From assembly GCF_030295745.1 (NCBI RefSeq), contig NZ_AP027291.1, positions 3,348,001 to 3,412,000 of the forward strand: DNA of 64,000 nt, read 5' to 3'. The notes under the pieces were generated by a model, which had not been told where the DNA came from, ran no database searches, and saw nothing but the letters and a program-made list of their open reading frames with translations. Both the position numbers and the translations under genes were made by a program. Shown piece after piece: positions 1 through 8,115 of the stretch. The stretch comes from Mycolicibacterium sp. TUM20985 (lineage in GTDB: Bacteria > Actinomycetota > Actinomycetes > Mycobacteriales > Mycobacteriaceae). Numbering within the stretch: the first letter of the stretch is position 1; every line of letters begins with the position of its first letter.

Positions 1-358
1 CGCCGGGCATCGAGTCTCCTGTCGGGGGCGAGGGCGTCCGCACGGTGGTCTGCGCTGCCGAGTTTCCGCCGCTGACGGTCTGGCTTGGGCCGCTCGACTG
101 GCTTCCCGTCGTGGGTGCGTCACTCGCCGGCGCCTGCGCTGGCGGCGACGTGGCCGTCGTCGAGGGCGCGGTCGATGAGGGGAGCGAACTCACGGAGGGC
201 GGCGAGGTGACGGGGGAGGTGCTCGACGGGGTGGAGGTGCTCGAGCTGGGATCGGCGCTCTGGTCGCTGCTGCCGCAACCCGACAGCAGGACGATCGAGG
301 CGGCGGCGGACGACAGGGTCAGTAGACCGACACGGCCAAGACGTTGAAAGTGGTTCAC
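1..358 (-). CDS. Putative secreted lipoprotein, Ser/Thr/Pro-rich, C-terminus beyond the window
   Basis: Reading the minus strand from a GTG at 358 gives an open frame that runs off the window edge, so only the first 119 residues are visible. The N-terminus has a basic start, a hydrophobic stretch and a lipobox ending L-L-S-G-C (Cys about residue 29), as in a lipid-anchored exported protein. After the Cys the chain is almost entirely Ser, Thr, Pro and Ala, typical of a flexible cell-wall linker, and no catalytic domain is visible yet. A purine-rich GGGAGG lies rather far (about 19 nt) upstream, so the start is not certain. Function cannot be assigned. The thiolase gene lies upstream on the same strand but is separated by a strong hairpin. 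Confidence 0.6.
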   Translation of the reverse strand, partial: MNHFQRLGRVGLLTLSSAAASIVLLSGCGSSDQSADPSSSTSTPSSTSPVTSPPSVSSLPSSTAPSTTATSPPAQAPASDAPTTGSQSSGPSQTVSGGNSAAQTTVRTPSPPTGDSMPG

Positions 359-443
359 GTTCCGTAAATATCCACGACACCTCCCGACAAACCCCCGGTC
401 GTCTGCACGTCACGGAAGCGTCAGCGCTTGGTCACCACCCGTC

Positions 444-496
444 GCGATTCCGGCGCGGAAACGTTCGCTCAGCGAACGTAAGCGCGCCGAAATCGC
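444..496 (-). terminator. Long imperfect hairpin downstream of the thiolase gene
   Basis: A 53-nt dyad centred on base 470, 14 nt past the thiolase stop. From outside in, the paired blocks are GCGATT/AATCGC, CGGCGCG/CGCGCCG and ACGTTCGCT/AGCGAACGT, separated by symmetric mismatches and a one-base loop. There is no T-run, which is usual for mycobacterial terminators. It probably ends the thiolase transcript and insulates the lipoprotein gene; a protein-binding role is possible. Confidence 0.6.
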
Positions 497-509
497 TTGG
501 TGGGCTGGG

Positions 510-1694
510 TCACAACCGTTCGATGATGGTGGCGTTGGCCATACCGCCGCCCTCACACATGGTCTGCAGGGCGTAGCGCCCGTCGCGCTGTTGCAGGGCA
601 TTGACCATCGTCGTCATGATGCGGGCACCGCTGGCGCCCAAGGGATGACCGATCGCGATGGCGCCCCCGTTGACGTTGGTCTTGGCGAGATCCCCACCGG
701 TGTCCCGCGCCCATGCAAGGACGACGGGCGCGAACGCCTCGTTCACCTCGAACAGGTCGATGTCGGCCAGCGTCAGGCCCGCGCGCGACAACACCTTCTC
801 CGTCGCCGGGATGACACCCGTCAGCATGTACAGCGGATCGGAGCCGACCACCGTCATGGTGTGGATGCGGGCCAACGGGCGCAGTCCCAGCCTGCGGGCC
901 GCCGCGCCGCTGGTGATCATCACCGCAGCGCTACCGTCGGACAGCGGCGAGGAGTTGCCCGGCGTTATCTCCCAGCTGATCTGGGGGAAGCGGGCCGCGT
1001 ACGCCTCGTTGAAGAACGCGGGCCGCAGGCCGGCGAGCGTCTCGACCGTCGTCCCGGGACGGATGATCTCATCGCTCGACAACCCGGCGATCGGGGCCAG
1101 CTCGTCGACGAAGAGGCCGTCCTTGGTGGCCTTGGCCGCCTTCTCGTGGCTGCTCGCCGAGAACTCGTCGAGTTCGGCGCGGGAGAAGCCCCACTTCGCC
1201 GCGATCAGCTCGGCGCTGATGCCCTGCGGCACCAGGCCTTCGGCGTAGCGCCGGGCCATACCCCGGCCGAAGGGGTCGCTGCCGGGCAGGACGCTGCTGC
1301 CCATCGGTACCCGCGACATGGATTCGACGCCCGCCGCGATGACGACGTCGTATGAGCCCGCCAACACACCCTGGGCGGCGAAACTGATTGCCTGCTGGCT
1401 GCTTCCGCACTGGCGGTCGACGGTGGTGCCGGGCACGCTCACGGGGAACCCCGCGCCCAGCAGGGCATTGCGGGCGATGTTCACGGACTGGTCGCCCACC
1501 TGCGTGACGGCACCGGCGATGACGTCGTCGACCAATGCCGGGTCGACCCCGGTGCGTCCGACGATCTCGCGGAGGCTGTGCGCCAGCAGGTCGGCAGGTA
1601 GCACGTCGTGTAGCGCTCCATTGGCCTTGCCCTTGCCGACGGGCGTACGTACGGCGCCGACGATGACGGCGTCGCGATCCGAGAATTCAGCCAT
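510..1694 (-). CDS. Acetyl-CoA acetyltransferase (thiolase family)
   Basis: A 394-residue thiolase that condenses or cleaves acyl-CoA units in fatty acid or catabolic beta-oxidation. The nucleophile Cys sits at about residue 96 (RQCGSS), the catalytic His at about 350 (GHPLGASG) and the second catalytic Cys at about 380 (CEGGG), with full family length. I chose the ATG at 1694 because GAGGAG precedes it and the family start MAEFSDRDAVIVG follows; an in-frame upstream extension to 1751 would run across the probable operator. It is divergent from an HxlR regulator, which may control it. Sequence alone does not separate a biosynthetic from a degradative thiolase. Confidence 0.9.
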   Translation of the reverse strand: MAEFSDRDAVIVGAVRTPVGKGKANGALHDVLPADLLAHSLREIVGRTGVDPALVDDVIAGAVTQVGDQSVNIARNALLGAGFPVSVPGTTVDRQCGSSQQAISFAAQGVLAGSYDVVIAAGVESMSRVPMGSSVLPGSDPFGRGMARRYAEGLVPQGISAELIAAKWGFSRAELDEFSASSHEKAAKATKDGLFVDELAPIAGLSSDEIIRPGTTVETLAGLRPAFFNEAYAARFPQISWEITPGNSSPLSDGSAAVMITSGAAARRLGLRPLARIHTMTVVGSDPLYMLTGVIPATEKVLSRAGLTLADIDLFEVNEAFAPVVLAWARDTGGDLAKTNVNGGAIAIGHPLGASGARIMTTMVNALQQRDGRYALQTMCEGGGMANATIIERL

Positions 1695-1732
1695 AGTGTT
1701 CTCCTCGATGACTCGTCGCTGAGTACTGCTCT

Positions 1733-1761
1733 CTATACTTAGATGTAACACCTAGGTCTAG
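1733..1761. promoter_or_regulatory. Candidate HxlR operator between thiolase and regulator genes
   Basis: A 29-bp imperfect dyad centred on base 1747. The core arms are CTTAGATGT and ACACCTAGG around one central base, and outer pairs extend it to 11 of 14 matching positions per arm. It lies in the 97-bp divergent gap, 38 bp from the thiolase ATG and 30 bp from the HxlR ATG, a suitable place for a regulator acting on both genes. No binding data support it. Confidence 0.5.
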
Positions 1762-1791
1762 TCCCAACAACCCAGCCAGGGAGTGATGTGC

Positions 1792-2253
1792 ATGACAGTC
1801 CTCAGGGGACCGCTAGCGGACCGCGACTCCTGGTCGGCGGCGGGCCACTGCCCGGTCGAGAAGACCATGGGGCTGGTGGGCACCAGGTCGGCGATGCTGA
1901 TCATGCGCGAGGCGTACTACGGGACCACTCGCTTCGACGACTTCTCCCGTCGCGTCGGGATCACGAAGGCGGCCACCTCGGCCCGGCTGTCCGAACTCGT
2001 GGAGGCCGGACTCCTCGCCAAGCAACCGTATCGGGAAGCTGGCCAGCGCAGCCGCGACGAATACGTGCTGACCGAACAGGGAACGGCGTTCATGCCCGTC
2101 GTCTGGGCCATGTTCGACTGGGGGAAGGCCTATTTCGCCGACGTCCCGCTGCGCCTGGAGCACCTCGGCTGCGGTGCGGAGGCGGTCGTGAAAGTGCGCT
2201 GCACCGACGGCCACGACGTGCCGCCCGAGGAACTCGCGCTACGGGTGCGTTGA
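1792..2253 (+). CDS. HxlR-family transcriptional regulator
   Basis: A 153-residue winged helix-turn-helix protein of the HxlR (MarR-like) type. It opens with the family pattern CPVEKTMGLVGTRSAMLIMRE, followed by the recognition region RFDDFSRRVGITKAATSARL and the wing DEYVLTEQGTAF. Family members sense small ligands or redox state and bind palindromes near their own promoters. GTG 1783 and ATG 1786 are alternative starts, but GGAG at 1779-1782 is best spaced for ATG 1792. It is divergent from the thiolase gene and the dyad at 1733-1761 lies between them, so autoregulation plus thiolase control is the simplest reading. Confidence 0.85.
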   Translation: MTVLRGPLADRDSWSAAGHCPVEKTMGLVGTRSAMLIMREAYYGTTRFDDFSRRVGITKAATSARLSELVEAGLLAKQPYREAGQRSRDEYVLTEQGTAFMPVVWAMFDWGKAYFADVPLRLEHLGCGAEAVVKVRCTDGHDVPPEELALRVR

Positions 2254-2273
2254 CCGACGACTGCCACTCGGCG

Positions 2274-3095
2274 TCAGGTGAGCTGCTCGCGGAACTTGCG
2301 CGCCTGACCCATCAGCTCCGATACCCGCGAGCGCTCCGCCCGGTTCTCGAACACCCCGCCCTCCTTGAAGTACGTGCCGACGATCGCGCCGTCGGCGATC
2401 GCGAGCTGCTCGGCCACGTTCTCGGCGCGCACCCCGGTGTTCACGAACACCGGGACCGCACCCGCGGCAGACTTCACCACACGCAGCGCCTCGGCGTCGG
2501 TCGGCGCGCCGGCCGTCGCTCCTGACACGCAGATCGCATCGGGCAGCGTGGCGAACACGGTCGTGCGGGTGATGGCCGCTAGATCCCGCGCCGCGAGATA
2601 GGTCGCAGATTCGGGAACGACGTTGAAGAACAGCTTGACGTTGGCGCCTCCGACGCGTGCACGATGGCGCGCCACTTCGCCGATGTTGGTGTTCCACAGA
2701 CCGAAATCGCTGGCGTACACGCCGGTGAAGATCTCCCGGACGAATTGGGCGCCGGTCGCGACGGCCAGGTCGATCGACGCCTGTCCGTCCCACAGCACGT
2801 TCACGCCGTAGGGCACCTCGAAGACGGGCAGCAGCTCACCGATGATCCTGGCCATCGTGATCGCGGTGATCGGTTCGGTCTTCGTCAGGTACGGCAGGCT
2901 GAACTCGTTGGAGACCATCACGCCGTCCACGCCACCGGCCTGCAGTTCGTCGAGTTCCTCGCGCGCACGCGCCACGACGGCGGCGATACCGCCGGCGCTG
3001 TCGTAGCCGGGATCTCCGGGCAGGGCGGAGAGGTGAAGCATGGCGATGACGGGCTTCGTCGTGTGGAAGACCTCGTCGAGCCAAGTGGTGGTCAC
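2274..3095 (-). CDS. BtpA/SgcQ family TIM-barrel protein
   Basis: A 273-residue protein of the BtpA/SgcQ family, recognised from the start TKPVIAMLHLSALPGDPGY, the GVDGVMVSNEFSLPY segment, and the end GTYFKEGGVFENR. BtpA was linked to photosystem I stability in cyanobacteria and SgcQ belongs to a cryptic enterobacterial sugar operon; the biochemical reaction of the family is not settled to my knowledge. GTG 3095 is chosen because AAAGG lies upstream and the conserved region begins at once. It is the last gene of the sugar or polyol operon, 46 bp after the SDR, which suggests a sugar-phosphate lyase, aldolase or isomerase-like role (inference). Confidence 0.8.
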   Translation of the reverse strand: MTTTWLDEVFHTTKPVIAMLHLSALPGDPGYDSAGGIAAVVARAREELDELQAGGVDGVMVSNEFSLPYLTKTEPITAITMARIIGELLPVFEVPYGVNVLWDGQASIDLAVATGAQFVREIFTGVYASDFGLWNTNIGEVARHRARVGGANVKLFFNVVPESATYLAARDLAAITRTTVFATLPDAICVSGATAGAPTDAEALRVVKSAAGAVPVFVNTGVRAENVAEQLAIADGAIVGTYFKEGGVFENRAERSRVSELMGQARKFREQLT

Positions 3096-3141
3096 GTGTG
3101 TGCCTTTCTCGATAGTGTTGTCGTGCAGAGCATGTGGGCGA

Positions 3142-3915
3142 TCAATCCATGTAGGCGCCGCCGTTGACGGCCAAGGCCTCCCCGGTGATGAACCGGGCAT
3201 CGGGGGAGACTAGGAACGCGACCGAGCGGGCCACGTCCTCGGGTTGTTCGAGTCGACGCAGTGGCGTGTCCTGGACCATCATGGTGCGGACACCCTCGGT
3301 CGTGATGCCACGCAGCGTGGCTTCCCACTCCAATTCCCTTGACTGCATGGGCGTCTCGACATAACCGGGACATACGCAGTTCACCGTGATGCCGTGCTCG
3401 CCGAGTTCGTAGGCCATCGCCTGGGTCAGACCGACGACCCCGAATTTCGACGCCACGTAGTCGGCGAGGAAGGGCACCCGGCCCTGCTTGCCCGCCATCG
3501 ACGCGGTGTTGACGATTGCGCCCGCGGTGCCGCTGCGCACCATCGCCCGGGCCGCAGCCTGACCGCACACGAAGACGCCCTTGAGGTTGACGTCCATCGT
3601 CTGGTCGTAGCGTGCGATGGGCGCCTCGAGGAAGCTGTGCATGAACGAGATGCCGGCATTGCTGACCCAGGCGTCCAGTCCGAGGCGATCGGTCACGTCC
3701 AGGGAGACCGTCGACGCGTCCTCCGGCGAGCTGACGTTCAGCACCGCTGACTCGTGGCGGACGCCGTCGCCCGCCGGTAGCGCCTCCGCGACCGCCTGCG
3801 CGGCGGCCCCGTCGATGTCGGTCACCACGACCTGCCACGACCGTTCGGCGAGCGTCGTCGCGATGGCACGGCCGATTCCGGACCCTGCGCCGGTGACTAC
3901 GACTGTCTTCGTCAT
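3142..3915 (-). CDS. SDR-family oxidoreductase in the sugar/polyol operon
   Basis: A 257-residue classical short-chain dehydrogenase/reductase. The NAD(P)-binding TGAGSGIG motif is at residues 8-15, NAG at about 86-88, and the active-site pair Tyr153-Lys157 lies in DYVASK. An Asp near residue 33 at the end of strand 2 favours NAD over NADP. The C-terminus ITGEALAVNGGAYMD is typical of the family. Its ATG shares four bases (ATGA) with the stop of the upstream ABC ATPase gene, so it is translationally coupled to transport. In this operon it probably oxidises the imported polyol or its phosphate; the substrate cannot be read from sequence. Confidence 0.88.
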   Translation of the reverse strand: MTKTVVVTGAGSGIGRAIATTLAERSWQVVVTDIDGAAAQAVAEALPAGDGVRHESAVLNVSSPEDASTVSLDVTDRLGLDAWVSNAGISFMHSFLEAPIARYDQTMDVNLKGVFVCGQAAARAMVRSGTAGAIVNTASMAGKQGRVPFLADYVASKFGVVGLTQAMAYELGEHGITVNCVCPGYVETPMQSRELEWEATLRGITTEGVRTMMVQDTPLRRLEQPEDVARSVAFLVSPDARFITGEALAVNGGAYMD

Positions 3916-5009
3916 GCGTGTACCTGGCCTTCACTCGTCGGGTGCTGGTGGGTGCCGACGCTGCGTCGGCCGGTCTGTGGGTCGAAGACGTGCGCGGCGC
4001 CCGGTCGTGTCGACAGGCTCACCGCCGCGCCTTCGGTGATGCCGGACATCCGTGCGGATTCGACGACGCTGGTCAACTCGGCGCCGCGGGCGTCGATGGT
4101 GACGATCGCCCGCGGGCCCAGCAGCTCTACGAGCTTCACCGTCGCCTCGGCTCCATCGGTGGCGGTGGGGATCAGGTCGTCGGGTCGGATGCCCAGCGTG
4201 ACGGCGCCGCGTGCGTCAGCGCGTTCGGTGGTCAGCACGAATCCGTTTGCGAGAGTGAATGATCCGTCGGCCAAGTCGCCGTCGAGGATGTTCATCTTGG
4301 GGCTGCCCACGAACGAGGCGACGAACGTGTCGACCGGTGCGTCGTACACCTCCAACGGGGTGCCCACCTGCGCCGCGCGACCGTCACGCATCACCACCAT
4401 CCGGTCCGAGAGGGTCATCGCCTCCTCCTGATCGTGGGTGACGTACAGGCAGGTGATGCCCAGGCGGCGCTGAATCTGCAGCAGTTCGGTGCGCGTCTCC
4501 ACCCGCAGCTTCGCGTCGAGATTGCTCAGGGGTTCGTCGAACAGGAAGACCGACGGCTCGCGGATGATCGCCCGGCCGATCGCGACCCGCTGCTGCTGGC
4601 CGCCGCTGAGATCCTTCGGTTTGCGCGCCAACAACTTCGAGAGATCCAGTGACTCGGCCACCGCCGCGGCCCGCTCCAACGCCTCCGCGCGCGGGACCTT
4701 CGCGGCCCGTAGCGGAAAGGCGATGTTCTCCCGCACCGTGAGATGCGGGTACAGAGCGTAGTTCTGGAACACCATGGCCACGTCCCGGTCGCGCGGCTGC
4801 AGATGGGTCACGTCACGGTCACCGATGGTGATGGTGCCCGAGGTGACGGACTCGAGGCCGGCGAGCATCCGCAGCGACGTCGACTTACCGCACCCCGACG
4901 GCCCGACGAGGACGGTGAACGACCCGTCGGGCAGCTCGAGGCTGAGGTCGGTGACCACGGGAATCGGCCCGTAGGACTTGGTGACGTGTGCGAACCGAAC
5001 GGTTGCCAT
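3912..5009 (-). CDS. Carbohydrate ABC transporter ATP-binding protein (UgpC/MsmK type)
   Basis: A 365-residue ATPase that powers sugar import at the inner face of the membrane. Walker A GPSGCGKST is at 36-44, the Q-loop in VFQNYALYPH at about 80-89, signature LSGGQ at 134-138, and Walker B FLFDEP ends at about 160, followed by the switch THD. The C-terminal third is the TOBE/OB regulatory domain seen in MalK and UgpC homologues. It lies just after the two permease genes (19-bp gap) and overlaps the SDR by four bases. In many actinobacteria one such ATPase serves several importers, but here it is encoded with its own permeases. Confidence 0.93.
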   Translation of the reverse strand: MATVRFAHVTKSYGPIPVVTDLSLELPDGSFTVLVGPSGCGKSTSLRMLAGLESVTSGTITIGDRDVTHLQPRDRDVAMVFQNYALYPHLTVRENIAFPLRAAKVPRAEALERAAAVAESLDLSKLLARKPKDLSGGQQQRVAIGRAIIREPSVFLFDEPLSNLDAKLRVETRTELLQIQRRLGITCLYVTHDQEEAMTLSDRMVVMRDGRAAQVGTPLEVYDAPVDTFVASFVGSPKMNILDGDLADGSFTLANGFVLTTERADARGAVTLGIRPDDLIPTATDGAEATVKLVELLGPRAIVTIDARGAELTSVVESARMSGITEGAAVSLSTRPGAAHVFDPQTGRRSVGTHQHPTSEGQVHA

Positions 5010-5028
5010 GACTGGGATTGCCTACCTT

Positions 5029-5856
5029 CTAGAACTTCACCGCGCCACCGCTGATCCCCTGCACCAGCTTGCGCTGGATGAAGAAACTCGCGATGACGAC
5101 GGGAACGACGGCGATCAGGATGGCGGCGCTCATGGAGCCGATCTGCACGCCGCGGAACGTGTTGAAGCCGGCGATGGCCACCGGGAGGATGGCCGCCTTG
5201 CCGGGGGCCAGGATCAGCCCATAGAAGAGGTCGTTCCACGACAGAGTGAAACCGAAGATGGCCGCCGCCCCCATGCCGGGGAAGACCTGCGGCAGGACGA
5301 CGAGCCGGAAGGCCTGCCATCGGGTGAACCCGTCGACCTGAGCCTGCTCCTCCAGCGACCGGGGGACGGCCTCGAAGAACCCGATCAGGAACCAGGTCAC
5401 CACGGGCAGAACGAAACTCAGGTGCGCGAAGATCACCGGGATCAACGTGTCGTTGAGGCGCAGGGCGTAGGCCATCGTCAAGAAGGGAAACACCAGGACG
5501 GCCGGCGGGAGGACCTGTGCGGCGAGCATCCCGAAGCGGGTGGCGGTGCCACCGGCCCGGAAGCGGGCGATGGCATAGGCGCCCATGCTGCCGACCACCA
5601 CGCTGATGCCAACGGTGATGAGCGCCACCATGGCACTGCGGCCCGCGGCTTCGAGAATCCCCGACGCCAGCACGTTGCGCCACGCCGTCAGCGTGGGCGT
5701 GAACGAGATCAGGAACGGATCGTTCAACTGCTCCGGGTTCTTCAGGCTCGCCAGCGCTATCCACGCTACCGGGAACAGCACCGAGATCCCCGCTGCCCAC
5801 AGCAGAGCCACGCGGCAGATGGTCAGTGCCCTCGAATCGGCCAGTGAGCCCGTCAT
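5029..5856 (-). CDS. Carbohydrate ABC transporter permease (MalG-like)
   Basis: A 275-residue inner-membrane subunit with about six hydrophobic segments. The cytoplasmic EAA loop appears as EEQAQVDGFTRWQAFRLVVLP, the site that docks with the ATPase. The chosen start, ATG 5856, overlaps the stop of the other permease (ATGA), which fits coupled synthesis of the heterodimer; a longer in-frame extension upstream would lie inside the first permease and reads as shadow sequence. The short N-terminus followed by a first membrane helix near residue 15 is typical of MalG-type CUT1 permeases. Its specificity is unknown. Confidence 0.92.
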   Translation of the reverse strand: MTGSLADSRALTICRVALLWAAGISVLFPVAWIALASLKNPEQLNDPFLISFTPTLTAWRNVLASGILEAAGRSAMVALITVGISVVVGSMGAYAIARFRAGGTATRFGMLAAQVLPPAVLVFPFLTMAYALRLNDTLIPVIFAHLSFVLPVVTWFLIGFFEAVPRSLEEQAQVDGFTRWQAFRLVVLPQVFPGMGAAAIFGFTLSWNDLFYGLILAPGKAAILPVAIAGFNTFRGVQIGSMSAAILIAVVPVVIASFFIQRKLVQGISGGAVKF

Positions 5857-6704
5857 GACTGCTTGGCCCTCTCCATCCGGCGGAACGCGATGACGATGAT
5901 CGTCAGCACGACCAGGAGCACCACGAAGGCCATGGACGAGGCGGACCCGAGGCGGAAGAACTGAATTCCGGTCTGGTACACGAAGTACTGCAGGGTCTGC
6001 GTCTCGGTGCCCGGTCCACCGCGGGTCGTTGCGAAGACGTACTCGAACACCTTCATGGCGTCGAGGCAGCGAAGCAGGATCGCCACGACGAGCACCGGCG
6101 CCAACAACGGCAGCGTCACCCTTCGCAGCACGTACCAGCCGCCGGCACCGTCGACCCTGGCCGCTTCGAGTGGCTCCTTGGGGATGGACTCGAGTCCGGC
6201 GAGCAGCAGCAGCACCATGAACGGCGTCCACTGCCACACGTCGATGAAGGCGAGGGTGAACAGGGCGCGGCCCGGACCGAAGAAGTCGTAGTCGAGGCCG
6301 ACCGCGTGCAGCAGATGCGGTATCGCGCCGATCTGGTCGTTGAGGAGGAACCGGAAGATCAACCCCACGGCGATCGGGGTGATGAACATCGGCGCCAAGA
6401 GCATGGAACGCGTGAGATCGCTTGCCCAGCGCTGCTTTTGCAGGGCGAGCGCCAGTGCCAGGCCGATGAGGAGTTCCAGCCCGACCGCCACGCCGACGAA
6501 GATCGCCGTGGTGCCGAACGACTGCCAGAACGCCGCGTCCTGCACGGTGGCGACGTAGTTGTCCGCGCCGACCAGCCTGGGCGCACCGCGGCTGGTCAGT
6601 TTGTAGTCGGTGACGCTCAGATAGAACGCGTAACCGAGGGGGAAACCGACCACCCCGACGAAGAGTGCGACGAGGGGGGCGACCATTCCGTGCTTGAACG
6701 TCAT
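5853..6704 (-). CDS. Carbohydrate ABC transporter permease (MalF-like)
   Basis: The first of the two permeases, 283 residues from ATG 6704, with six predicted membrane segments beginning at GMVAPLVALFVGVVGFPLGY. The EAA loop is EPLEAARVDGAGGWYVLRRV. In-frame ATGs at 6743, 6713 and 6704 are possible. GAAAGGAG lies only two bases from ATG 6713 but about eleven from 6704, so 6704 is preferred, while 6743 sits directly against a hairpin. The gene follows the binding-protein gene and is coupled to the second permease by a four-base overlap. The pair forms the transmembrane channel of a CUT1-type importer. Confidence 0.9.
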   Translation of the reverse strand: MTFKHGMVAPLVALFVGVVGFPLGYAFYLSVTDYKLTSRGAPRLVGADNYVATVQDAAFWQSFGTTAIFVGVAVGLELLIGLALALALQKQRWASDLTRSMLLAPMFITPIAVGLIFRFLLNDQIGAIPHLLHAVGLDYDFFGPGRALFTLAFIDVWQWTPFMVLLLLAGLESIPKEPLEAARVDGAGGWYVLRRVTLPLLAPVLVVAILLRCLDAMKVFEYVFATTRGGPGTETQTLQYFVYQTGIQFFRLGSASSMAFVVLLVVLTIIVIAFRRMERAKQS

Positions 6705-6745
6705 GATCGGCATCGCTCCTTTCGCGGGGTGGTCGGTTTCCATGT

Positions 6746-6774
6746 GGGCTAGCCCCGGGGGGACGGGCTAGCCC
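6746..6774 (-). promoter_or_regulatory. Intercistronic hairpin between binding-protein and permease genes
   Basis: Two copies of the self-complementary 10-mer GGGCTAGCCC (6746-6755 and 6765-6774) can pair into a 10-bp GC-rich stem with a 9-nt loop. The TAG stop of the binding-protein gene lies inside the upstream copy. In importer operons such a stem often protects the 3' end of the binding-protein message or partly stops transcription, so that more binding protein than permease is made. That role is inferred from position. Confidence 0.55.
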
Positions 6775-8099
6775 TGGATCTTCTCGGCGGCGGCCTGCGC
6801 GGCGGCCAGGGCGTCGTCGACGCTCTTGGTCCCGGCGACGGCCTCGTTGAGCTCGGTGCCGACGGCCTGGATCATCTCCTCACCGCTGGGACCCTGGCTC
6901 AGCGGCGCCGCGTTGCCGAGCATCTGCTCGACCGTCTTGTAGTAGTCGGCGCCGAGCGGGCCGTTCAGGACCGCTGGATCCTGCAGCGTGCTCTGCCGGA
7001 TGGCGGCGCCACCCTTCTCGGTGCGCTGTATGTCGTGCACCTTGCTGGTGAGCCATGACGTGAACGCCCAGGCGGCATCCGACGCACCCGAGTTCGTCGG
7101 GATGGCCCAGCTCCACGAGCCCAGGACCTGCTTGCCGCCGGGGATGGCCGCCAACTTGAACTTGCCCGCCGACGGACCCGAACCGGGCTCGTTGAGGGCG
7201 GGCAGGTTCCAGTTGTAGCTGATCATCGACGCGGCCTGATCGCTGGACACCGACCGGAACGCCTCGTCGAAGGCCCAGTTCAGACTGTTCGGCGGGGCTG
7301 CGGTCTTGTAGGTGTCGATGTAGGCGTTGAGGGCCTGCTTGGCCTGCGGGGTGTTGAGCGTGGGCTTGCCGTCGGCGTCGTAGATCGAACCGCCGGCGGC
7401 GAACAGCCAGTTGCCCCACTCCTCGAAGATCTTGTAGCCCCGCTGCGGCTGCATCGCGATACCCGCGCGGTCACCGACCTTGAGTGCCTTCGAGGTGCTC
7501 ACCAACTCGTCGAGGGTGGTGGGCACGGGCAGCTTGGCCTCGGCCAGGTCGTCGGTGTTGTAGAGGTAGCCGAGCGCGTAGTTGTAGAACGGCACGCCGT
7601 AGCGCACGCCGTCGACGGTGGTGATCTCGGTGAGCGGCTTGAAGAAGTCCGCGGCGTCGTAGTCGGGCGTGCCGTCGATCCGAGAATCCAACGGCTGCAG
7701 GAAGTTCGCCTTGGCGAAGTCCACCATCCACGGGTTGTCGACGATGATCAGGTCGTAGGTGGGCGACGAGGACTGAAAGGAGGACACCAGCTTGTCGCGC
7801 ATCTGGTCGTAGGTCAGCGTCTCGATGTCGACCTTGACGTTCGGGTACTCCTTGTTGAATTCCGGCACCATCTCCTTGACGACGTCGGTGTCGGGCACGT
7901 TCTCCATGAGGATGCGCACGGTGCCGGAGACGTCCTTGCCGACCTCGCCGGTGCCCGTCGACTGGGCTTGCTCGGGGCCACCGCTGCCGGCGCAGCCGCT
8001 GAGGATCAAGGCCAGCGCGGCCAAGATCGCGATGGCGGGAGCGCCGAGGATCGACCGCTTCCGTCGTGGCTCGATACGGGTGTTTCGCTTCAATCTCAT
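6768..8099 (-). CDS. Extracellular solute-binding lipoprotein, family 1 (sugar/polyol ABC importer)
   Basis: A 443-residue lipoprotein that captures the substrate outside the membrane and delivers it to the permeases. A twin-basic N-region (PRRKRS) and hydrophobic core lead to the lipobox LILSGC with lipidated Cys36. The mature part shows family 1 features: GTVRILMENVPDTDV, YDLIIVDNPWMVDFA, and a conserved VRYGVPFYNYALGYLYN hinge segment. ATG 8099 is chosen because AAAGGA lies upstream and the signal peptide starts there; a longer in-frame start at 8156 would overlap the kinase gene. Ligand identity cannot be read, though its partners (kinase, SDR) suggest a sugar alcohol or monosaccharide. 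Confidence 0.92.
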   Translation of the reverse strand: MRLKRNTRIEPRRKRSILGAPAIAILAALALILSGCAGSGGPEQAQSTGTGEVGKDVSGTVRILMENVPDTDVVKEMVPEFNKEYPNVKVDIETLTYDQMRDKLVSSFQSSSPTYDLIIVDNPWMVDFAKANFLQPLDSRIDGTPDYDAADFFKPLTEITTVDGVRYGVPFYNYALGYLYNTDDLAEAKLPVPTTLDELVSTSKALKVGDRAGIAMQPQRGYKIFEEWGNWLFAAGGSIYDADGKPTLNTPQAKQALNAYIDTYKTAAPPNSLNWAFDEAFRSVSSDQAASMISYNWNLPALNEPGSGPSAGKFKLAAIPGGKQVLGSWSWAIPTNSGASDAAWAFTSWLTSKVHDIQRTEKGGAAIRQSTLQDPAVLNGPLGADYYKTVEQMLGNAAPLSQGPSGEEMIQAVGTELNEAVAGTKSVDDALAAAQAAAEKIQG

Positions 8100-8115
8100 T
8101 GCGACACAGTTCCTT

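Noticed and set aside
45-347. 100-codon plus-strand open frame at the window start
   Set aside because: The minus strand there encodes a lipoprotein signal peptide and lipobox, a better explanation of the same bases.
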